Assembly: GCA_947629595.1 (NCBI GenBank)
Contig: CANREI010000072.1
Span: 1-6,180, forward strand
Reading direction: 5' to 3'
Source: an uncultured Alphaproteobacteria bacterium
GTDB lineage: Bacteria > Pseudomonadota > Alphaproteobacteria > CAAHEQ01 > UBA3637
DNA length: 6,180 bases
A program made the translations under genes and the position numbers. Under the pieces are notes generated by a model. That model was not told the DNA's origin, made no database searches, and worked only from the letters and a program-made list of their open reading frames with translations. Of this stretch, positions 1 through 5,165 are shown in pieces. Positions within the stretch are counted from its first letter, which is position 1. Each line of letters starts with the position of its first letter.

Positions 1-2148
1 GCGTATGAAAGGCACGTTTAACCCGTTCAACAAATGCCCGATGTAATACGGTTCGTTTTTCAAAACGGTTGTTAAACAGTTTTCGGAAATCACTTTATAT
101 TTGTTGTTTTTCACATCGGCTATTTCCCACTCTTGACGAGCGCGCGTGCAAACGGCACACGCATTTTCCCGAATGCAATCGGCAGAAATGAAAAGCGGCG
201 TGTCTTGATAAATAACCAGTTCCGTTCGACTGTCACTGTTTAAAAGTTTTGAAATATTTTCTTTGGTGTCTTCCACGCTGAATGCCACGCGTGTTGCGCC
301 GATTTCAAATAATTCGGCCAGACTTTGCGTGTTTAAAACGGGCAGCGTGTCATCGGTTGAAATGTCAAGTCCCGCGGGTAATAACCCGAAACCGCCGATA
401 TTGCCGACTTGCCATTTTGAAAACCCGGCTTCAATCAATTTTGAAATAACGGGCTTTAACGTTTCGTTGCGATTGATGACGGGAAGGGCAAGACGCACCT
501 TTTCCGACGGCAAAAAAGAGAAATCTGCAGGGCTTGAATTTTTGTTTATCACAACAATAACTTCAAAAAACGGTGTTAAATCAATCTCTTTTAAAAGATT
601 TACATCATCTGTTTTTAAAATTTTCTTTGTTTCAACAAACGGGTTTTTTTTCAAATGCACCGGCGGTAAAGGCAAAGAAACGGCCTTATTTTCCGCACTT
701 AATTTTTCAAAAAGCTTTCGCCGAACCTGATTTAAAAGCGAAGCAGGGGCAAATAAAGCCGCGGGATTGTGAATATTGAGTGTTTGAACAAAAAAAGCCG
801 TATCATGCGTTTTTTGAAACGCCGATTTGACGGCATCGGTTGTTTTTTCCGCATTTTGCGCCGTACTTAACGCAACCGATTCCGTCACGCCCGTTTCACC
901 GCTGATAGCCGAAATGCCTGTTTTATCCAAATAAACATCAACCGTTATCGGGGTTCGGTTTTTATAAAGACCGCTTTTGGGCTTATCGTAAGGGTAGGCG
1001 CTTTTCACGCGCGATGAAGAGGCCAAATAAACGGCCGTGCCTTTGGGAATGTGCGGTGTTTTGGGGGGCAAAAGCACGCTTGCTTTTTGGCCGGCTGCAA
1101 TTTGAAACACCGATTTATGCCCCACAAAAAGACTTTCCGCCGAAAAGCCGAACGGTTTTTCAAACCCCGGCAAATCCAGTTGAATGCCGTCATATCGTTC
1201 AACGGTTTTCGTGGGACAGAACAAAAGCTTTCCGTCAATCACGCCCAGTGCTTCACCGATTTTTAAGCCGCGGTGAGAAATAAATTCGGAATCAATCACG
1301 TTTTTGTTTTTGCCGTTAAAATGTAATTTTGTCCACGGACGCGCAAAAATCTGCTTTAAATTATCGGATAATCGCGCCTCGGCTTTGCCGGTATCCAAAA
1401 TGCGCCGATAATAATCGGTTACGGCTGCCACATAAAGCGCGTTTTTCTTTCGCCCTTCAATTTTAAGCGATAAGCCTTTTAACTGACAAACTTGATTTTC
1501 CAATGCCAAATCTTTCATGGAAAACAAATGCTTCTTTTCCGTTCCCTGCCGATAAAGTCCGCGACAGGCATAAACGCATTTGCCCCGATTGGCGCTGCGT
1601 CCCGTTGTTAACGATGAAAAAGCGCACAGACCGCTGTATGAATAACACAGGGCGCCGTGAATGAAAACTTCAATTTCCAAGCCGGATTTGCCTTTTATTT
1701 CATTGATTTCGTTTAAAGTGAGCTCACGCGCCAAAACCACGCGGGAAAAGCCGCGTTTTTTTAAAGCTGATGCGCCGCTTAAATGATGAACCGCCATTTG
1801 TGTGCTGGCATGTAAAGCCAGTTGCGGATAATTGTGCCGAACCACCCGTGCCACGCCCAAATCTTGCACAATGAGGGCATCGACGTTGCATTTGGCGCAA
1901 ATATCCAGCTGTTTCATCAGCAACGGAAGCTCATTTTCCTGCAATAACGTGTTTAAAGCCACATAAACTTTTTTATTGTGCGTATGCGCATAGGCGGTTA
2001 TTTCATCTAATTCTTCGGGAGAAAAATTCACGGCGTCTGCCCGTGCCGAAAAGGCGCGCAAACCCAAATAAACGGCATCGGCTCCGTAATAAAAAGCGGC
2101 ATAGGCGGCCTCTAAACTGCCGGCAGGTGAAAGCAGTTCCGTTTGCAT
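1..2148 (-). CDS. U32 family protein with DUF3656-type region, RlhA-like (C-terminus beyond window)
   Basis: The frame is open from ATG 2148 to the left edge, 716 codons with no stop, so the C-terminal end lies outside. The N-terminal U32 domain (about 1-275) begins ELLSPAGS and GADAVYLG. It carries the family signature around EVFIHGALCYSYSGLC (160-175), then GRSANRGKC (183-191) and LKIEGRKKN (about 228-236). Cys168, Cys175, Cys191 and Cys195 lie where the related hydroxylase UbiU binds a 4Fe-4S cluster. Residues about 290-480 resemble the DUF3656 region (HRGLKIGEALG, then ISGETGVTES and FAPASLLNQVRRKL). A second U32-like segment follows, with GNIGGFGLL and YQDTPLFIS near 647-655 and another Cys group (658, 664, 667, 691). 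E. coli RlhA, of similar architecture, makes 5-hydroxycytidine in 23S rRNA, so an RNA hydroxylase is more likely than a peptidase; the substrate is unproven. It is the third gene of the operon, 9 nt after the LD-carboxypeptidase stop. The start is supported by GAGGA six nt upstream. Confidence 0.5.
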   Translation of the reverse strand, partial: MQTELLSPAGSLEAAYAAFYYGADAVYLGLRAFSARADAVNFSPEELDEITAYAHTHNKKVYVALNTLLQENELPLLMKQLDICAKCNVDALIVQDLGVARVVRHNYPQLALHASTQMAVHHLSGASALKKRGFSRVVLARELTLNEINEIKGKSGLEIEVFIHGALCYSYSGLCAFSSLTTGRSANRGKCVYACRGLYRQGTEKKHLFSMKDLALENQVCQLKGLSLKIEGRKKNALYVAAVTDYYRRILDTGKAEARLSDNLKQIFARPWTKLHFNGKNKNVIDSEFISHRGLKIGEALGVIDGKLLFCPTKTVERYDGIQLDLPGFEKPFGFSAESLFVGHKSVFQIAAGQKASVLLPPKTPHIPKGTAVYLASSSRVKSAYPYDKPKSGLYKNRTPITVDVYLDKTGISAISGETGVTESVALSTAQNAEKTTDAVKSAFQKTHDTAFFVQTLNIHNPAALFAPASLLNQVRRKLFEKLSAENKAVSLPLPPVHLKKNPFVETKKILKTDDVNLLKEIDLTPFFEVIVVINKNSSPADFSFLPSEKVRLALPVINRNETLKPVISKLIEAGFSKWQVGNIGGFGLLPAGLDISTDDTLPVLNTQSLAELFEIGATRVAFSVEDTKENISKLLNSDSRTELVIYQDTPLFISADCIRENACAVCTRARQEWEIADVKNNKYKVISENCLTTVLKNEPYYIGHLLNGLNVPFIR

Positions 2149-2160
2149 ACTGTTCCTCTA
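2148..2160 (-). promoter_or_regulatory. Stop/ribosome-binding-site/start junction, LD-carboxypeptidase to U32 gene
   Basis: Read on the minus strand this is TAGAGGAACAGTATG. The TAG stop of the LD-carboxypeptidase shares its G with the GAGGA Shine-Dalgarno of the U32 gene, whose ATG begins at 2148. Stop and start are in the same reading frame with only three sense codons between them. The arrangement suggests translational coupling or re-initiation and fixes the U32 start. Confidence 0.5.
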
Positions 2161-3036
2161 TTTTAAATCATCAAAAACAAGCGTGCCGGCATTGGCATCC
2201 AAGCGCGCCGTTTGTCCGATCGGAAACACGATATGATCAGGCGTGTGTCCGTAAGGAAAGTTTGTGACAACCGGAATTTTTTTGTGCCCGAAATATTCTT
2301 TCATCACCTGTTCTGCCGTACCGTCGGCCGGATCTTTGGGTTGACAATCTTCGCAGCCCGCCAGAATCACGCCTTCCAGTTGAGAGAGCGCGCCCGAAAG
2401 ACGCAGTTGATTGAGCATTCTGTCTAACCGATAGGGTTCTTCATGCACTTCTTCCAATACCAGAATAACGCCGTTTAAGTTCGGCATATAAGGCGTGCCG
2501 ACCAGACCGCAGAGTAAAGTTAATGTTCCGCCCACGACGGGAGCATGTGCCGTTCCCGGAACGAGTGCTTTTAAATTTTTCACCGATACCGGTTTTTCCG
2601 CCAATGCCGCAAATAAAGAATCTTTTAAACGCCCTTTTTGTGCCGTTGCCGCAAAGTTGGCATTAAAGCCCGTATAACTGATGAGCTGACATCTTTGCCA
2701 TAAGGCTAATTGAATGGCGGTTAAATCACTGAATCCGAAAAACGGTTTCGGATTTTGGCAAATGGTTTTATAATCCAGTTTATCCAATAACCGCGGAGAG
2801 CCGTAGCCGCCCCGCAATGCCATAATAATATCGGTTTTCGGATCGGCAAACGCTTCGTTTAAATCTTTGGCCCGATCGGCATCAACACCTGCCAAAAAAC
2901 GTTCGCTGTCAAAACAGTGCGGAGAAAATTGAACCTGAAATCCTTCCGATTCAAAAAAATCGGTAATCAATTCTTTTTCCGCTTCGGGATTTTCCGGTAC
3001 CGGTGAAGCCGGCGCAACAATCGTAATTTGTTTCAT
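2158..3036 (-). CDS. ldcA: LD-carboxypeptidase, peptidase family S66 (LdcA/MccF type)
   Basis: This 292-residue protein has the full S66 pattern. LdcA removes the terminal D-alanine from cytoplasmic murein tetrapeptides, giving the tripeptide that is recycled into new peptidoglycan. The N-terminus ITIVAPASPV matches the family start. RGGYGSPRLLDKLD (75-88) is the conserved segment before the nucleophile. GFSDLT (101-106) holds the expected catalytic Ser103. LVLEEVHEEPYRLDRML (192-208) holds the expected catalytic Glu near 195, and GHTPDHIVFPIG (263-274) the expected catalytic His264. Length is normal (about 300) and there is no signal peptide, as expected for a cytoplasmic enzyme. The ATG overlaps the Mur ligase stop (ATGA) and has AAAGGAG five nt upstream, so this start is secure. 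The related MccF subgroup cleaves microcin C-type compounds, but the Mur ligase next door favours the murein role. Family assignment is firm; the exact substrate is inferred. Confidence 0.5.
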   Translation of the reverse strand: MKQITIVAPASPVPENPEAEKELITDFFESEGFQVQFSPHCFDSERFLAGVDADRAKDLNEAFADPKTDIIMALRGGYGSPRLLDKLDYKTICQNPKPFFGFSDLTAIQLALWQRCQLISYTGFNANFAATAQKGRLKDSLFAALAEKPVSVKNLKALVPGTAHAPVVGGTLTLLCGLVGTPYMPNLNGVILVLEEVHEEPYRLDRMLNQLRLSGALSQLEGVILAGCEDCQPKDPADGTAEQVMKEYFGHKKIPVVTNFPYGHTPDHIVFPIGQTARLDANAGTLVFDDLK

Positions 3037-3048
3037 TTTTTCTCCTTT
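3033..3048 (-). promoter_or_regulatory. ATGA start/stop overlap with ribosome binding site for ldcA
   Basis: On the minus strand AAAGGAG (3048-3042) is followed by five A and then ATGA. ATG (3036-3034) starts ldcA and TGA (3035-3033) ends the Mur ligase gene. The ribosome binding site lies inside the last codons of the ligase gene. A 4-nt ATGA overlap is a classical sign of translational coupling and supports both gene boundaries. Confidence 0.5.
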
Positions 3049-4403
3049 ATGGTTGTTAATATATTTTGTGCCAATAATGTTAAAGTATCATCTCTTGCGC
3101 CCATAACGACAACGGTATCACCGGATTGAACATGCGCAGCCAGCCAATCGGGAACGGTTTCTCGTTTAAAATAAAAGGCTTGTTTTTTCGCTTGTTGAAG
3201 CGGGGCAATAATGTCGTTTGAGGAAATATCTTTTACGGTTGTACCGCCGGCATAATAAACATCACTCATGATCCAAACGGTTTTATCATTCAATTGCTTC
3301 AAAAGCATTTGAATCAATTCTTCTTTCATCAATCGCAGCGGCGCAAATCCGTGCGGTTGAAACACGCAAAATAACCGACCGGCATGCAGTTGCAGTGCTT
3401 CAAGCGATGCTTTGATTTTTTCGGGATTGTGGGCATAATCGTCAATGACAACAACGCCTTTTTCAACGCCGATTCGTTGTAACCGCCGCTTTGTTCCCAG
3501 AAAAGTTGCCAAAGCAAAGAAAGAACGGGAAGCGGGAATGTCAAAATATTGACAGGCGGCCGCTGCCGCTAACGCATTTTCCAAATTATGTCGCCCCGTA
3601 AAGGGAAGCATATATGTTTCACCGTTTAATTCAAAACGAATGGCATGTGAATCAAAAACCACGTTTTTAGCGCTTAACGAAGCCGATTTGCCCGATACGG
3701 AAAAGGTACGAACAAACGGTTGCGCCAAAGAAAGGTTTTGACAATACGGGCAATCGGCATTCAATACCGCGCCTTTTTTCGCCTTGTTTAAAAAATCGAT
3801 AAAAAGCGGCGTTGTTTCCTGAATCGGTTTATGATCCAAAGAAATATTGGTTAAAACGGAAACACTTGGTTCATAAAGTTGAATGGAACCGTCCGATTCG
3901 TCGGCTTCAATCACGCATAAATCCGATTCACCGTAAATTAAATTTGATTCGCTTTCCTGATGATAGGTATTCAAACTGATACCGCCGTTAATCATGGTCG
4001 GCTGTTTGTTTTCCACGGATAAAATATGACCGATCATGGCGGTTACCGTTGTTTTGCCGGAAGTTCCGCCGACGGCAATTCCCGTTTTTTGATTAAAGAT
4101 TTCCGCTAAAACTTCCGCCCGTTTTTTAATATGCAGTCCTTTTGAAAGAGCGGTTTTAACATCGGGAACGCTTTCTTCAACGGCACTGGATACCACAAAA
4201 ACATTCGTCGAATCGGGAACGTGTTTTCCGTCTTGCCTCACAAGCGTTACACCCGCTCGCATTAAAGATTCTTTGACGGCGTTATGTTTGCCGGTATCAA
4301 ATGAACGATCGGATCCGAATACCGTATTTCCGGCCTTTTTAAGGTATAAAGCAATGGCGCTCATACCAATTCCGCCGACCCCGCAGAAAAAAAATGTTGC
4401 CAT
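3033..4403 (-). CDS. Mur ligase family protein, MurC/Mpl-type (UDP-N-acetylmuramate amino acid or peptide ligase)
   Basis: This 456-residue protein has the three-domain Mur ligase plan. The N-terminal UDP-substrate domain opens with GVGGIGMSAIA (8-18) and GSD (30-32), the MurC/Mpl type. The central ATPase domain has the P-loop GGTSGKTT (112-119), EADESDGS (166-173), TNISLDHK (185-192) and GRHNLENALAA (270-280). The C-terminal domain has KRRLQRIG (305-312), DDYAHNP (321-327), FQPHGF (348-353) and a GARDDTL end motif (435-441). Such enzymes join an amino acid or peptide to UDP-MurNAc using ATP in the cytoplasm. MurC adds L-Ala; Mpl adds a recycled tripeptide. The overlap with ldcA, whose product makes that tripeptide, favours a recycling role. 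The sequence is closer to MurC at the N-terminus but departs from both at the P-loop (Ser for the usual His) and DDYAHNP (usually DDYAHHP). The length is near that of Mpl (about 457) and below E. coli MurC (491). AGAGGA (4420-4415) lies 11 nt before the ATG. Family firm; substrate open. Confidence 0.5.
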   Translation of the reverse strand: MATFFFCGVGGIGMSAIALYLKKAGNTVFGSDRSFDTGKHNAVKESLMRAGVTLVRQDGKHVPDSTNVFVVSSAVEESVPDVKTALSKGLHIKKRAEVLAEIFNQKTGIAVGGTSGKTTVTAMIGHILSVENKQPTMINGGISLNTYHQESESNLIYGESDLCVIEADESDGSIQLYEPSVSVLTNISLDHKPIQETTPLFIDFLNKAKKGAVLNADCPYCQNLSLAQPFVRTFSVSGKSASLSAKNVVFDSHAIRFELNGETYMLPFTGRHNLENALAAAAACQYFDIPASRSFFALATFLGTKRRLQRIGVEKGVVVIDDYAHNPEKIKASLEALQLHAGRLFCVFQPHGFAPLRLMKEELIQMLLKQLNDKTVWIMSDVYYAGGTTVKDISSNDIIAPLQQAKKQAFYFKRETVPDWLAAHVQSGDTVVVMGARDDTLTLLAQNILTTIKEKK

Positions 4404-4425
4404 TTTAAAATATTTCCTCTACAAT
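4397..4425 (+). promoter_or_regulatory. Predicted sigma70 promoter for the plus-strand unit
   Basis: TTGCCA (4397-4402), a 17-bp spacer and TACAAT (4420-4425) match the sigma70 consensus with one mismatch in each box. A start point near 4432 would give a leader of about 59 nt before the secreted-protein gene. The -35 box overlaps the start codon of the divergent Mur ligase gene (4403-4401). Identified by eye only. Confidence 0.5.
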
Positions 4426-4431
4426 AAAAAA

Positions 4432-4447
4432 AATGCCGACAGGCATT
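4432..4447. repeat. Inverted repeat between the two facing -10 boxes (operator-like)
   Basis: AATGCC and GGCATT form perfect 6-bp arms around the 4-nt loop GACA. The repeat sits between the two predicted -10 boxes and covers both predicted transcription start points, so it could be an operator acting on both units. In the plus-strand transcript it would form a hairpin at the extreme 5' end. On the minus strand it is followed by a T-tract (8 T in all, 2 of them in the stem), which resembles an intrinsic terminator. No regulator is identified. Confidence 0.5.
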
Positions 4448-4473
4448 CTACTCTAAATTTTTACAGATGTAAA
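4445..4473 (-). promoter_or_regulatory. Predicted sigma70 promoter for the minus-strand operon
   Basis: On the minus strand TTTACA (4473-4468), a 17-bp spacer and TAGAAT (4450-4445) match the sigma70 consensus with one mismatch per box. A start near 4438 would give a leader of about 35 nt before the Mur ligase ATG. It faces the plus-strand promoter, with the two -10 boxes separated by 19 bp. Identified by eye only. Confidence 0.5.
4460..4473. repeat. Inverted repeat over the minus-strand -35 box
   Basis: TTTACA-GA-TGTAAA is a perfect inverted repeat with 6-bp arms and a 2-bp centre. The right arm is the predicted minus-strand -35 box. It lies just before the GGGAGG ribosome binding site of the plus-strand gene. 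A repressor bound here would block the operon promoter and might act as a roadblock to plus-strand transcription. The AT-rich arms are short, so chance is possible. Confidence 0.5.
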
Positions 4474-4479
4474 GGGAGG
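4473..4479 (+). promoter_or_regulatory. Ribosome binding site of the secreted-protein gene
   Basis: AGGGAGG is a strong Shine-Dalgarno sequence 11 nt before ATG 4491. A second ATG follows immediately at 4494. The 11-nt distance is already rather long, so the first ATG is preferred. The choice adds only one methionine to the signal peptide. Confidence 0.5.
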
Positions 4480-4490
4480 TTTTAAAAAAA

Positions 4491-5165
4491 ATGATGAAGT
4501 TTTTATGTTTTGTAAGTTTATTGGGAATGAGTTTCGGTGCTATGGCACAAGAAAATGCACTTTTCCCGGAATTGGTGAAAAAGGCGCCGGATCAGGCTCC
4601 GGCAGCAGCTCAAGTTGTGCCGGCCGGTGAAGTCAAGTCGTTGTTTGACGAGGAGTCATCGGGTAAAAATGCCCGGGAAGAAGCTTTGGATCGGTTGCAA
4701 CAGGGTGGTTTGGAAGAAATTAAAGCCGAAGCCGGTGTTGAATCGTTGGAGGAAAATTTAGCCGCCGGAACGGCCGAACAAAAAAATCAACAAGAACCGG
4801 TTGCCGGAAAAGGTTTTTTTGTCATTTCTCCCGATTCGGTTCAAATTATTGAACCTTCCGTTGCACGGTTTCAATTTTGCATGGCATATTTGAACTTAAC
4901 AAATAACACAAAAACCACTTTAAAGGAGTTAACCGTGACGATCAATTATGCGCCGATTAAGATGCCCGTTTCGTTTTCAGGTATAAAATCCGGGGATTCT
5001 CAAACACAAAAAATTTATCTGGCAACGGAAGCGTGTCAGTCATTGACGAAAGTTCCCGAAATGACAATCAATAATTGCCAAGCCGATGAAATGACAGATG
5101 AAGAATGCAAAACCTTAGTCAAATACATTACGGATTTACAGTTGGTTTCCGATACGCAGCAATAA
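4491..5165 (+). CDS. Hypothetical secreted protein with four-cysteine beta-rich C-terminal domain
   Basis: I do not recognise a named family. The 224-residue product starts with a clear Sec signal peptide: MMK, a hydrophobic core to about 17, then AMA before Gln20 as the likely cleavage site. Since Cys6 sits early in the core with no lipobox at the cleavage site, a lipoprotein is unlikely. Residues about 25-105 are rich in Ala, Glu, Gln and Pro, probably a flexible or partly helical linker. Residues about 106-217 look like a compact domain of alternating beta strands (FQFCMAYLNLTNN, TLKELTVTINY, QTQKIYL) with Cys130, Cys182, Cys196 and Cys206, enough for two disulfides. The strand pattern recalls Ig-like or FxLYD-type domains, but that is only a resemblance. 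The 3' end overlaps the downstream lytic transglycosylase gene by 61 nt, which suggests co-expression and possibly a shared periplasmic function. Confidence 0.5.
   Translation: MMKFLCFVSLLGMSFGAMAQENALFPELVKKAPDQAPAAAQVVPAGEVKSLFDEESSGKNAREEALDRLQQGGLEEIKAEAGVESLEENLAAGTAEQKNQQEPVAGKGFFVISPDSVQIIEPSVARFQFCMAYLNLTNNTKTTLKELTVTINYAPIKMPVSFSGIKSGDSQTQKIYLATEACQSLTKVPEMTINNCQADEMTDEECKTLVKYITDLQLVSDTQQ

Noticed and set aside
263..730. Open frame of 155 codons on the plus strand
   Set aside because: It lies antisense to the U32 gene, whose frame is continuous and has clear family motifs. The antisense translation has no recognisable domain and no good ribosome binding site was seen.
1005..1283. 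Short open frames on both strands within the U32 gene
   Set aside because: They run through well-conserved DUF3656-region coding sequence in other frames and show no independent support.
3033..4403. Firm naming as murC or mpl
   Set aside because: The motifs are mixed and differ from both at the P-loop and the DDYAHNP site. The family is clear but the substrate cannot be decided from this sequence alone.
4426..4447. Intrinsic terminator on the minus strand (6-bp stem followed by T-tract)
   Set aside because: The predicted minus-strand start point lies inside the stem, so the operon transcript would not contain the full hairpin. No gene lies upstream on that strand to terminate. It could still stop antisense transcription, so the sequence is listed only as an inverted repeat.
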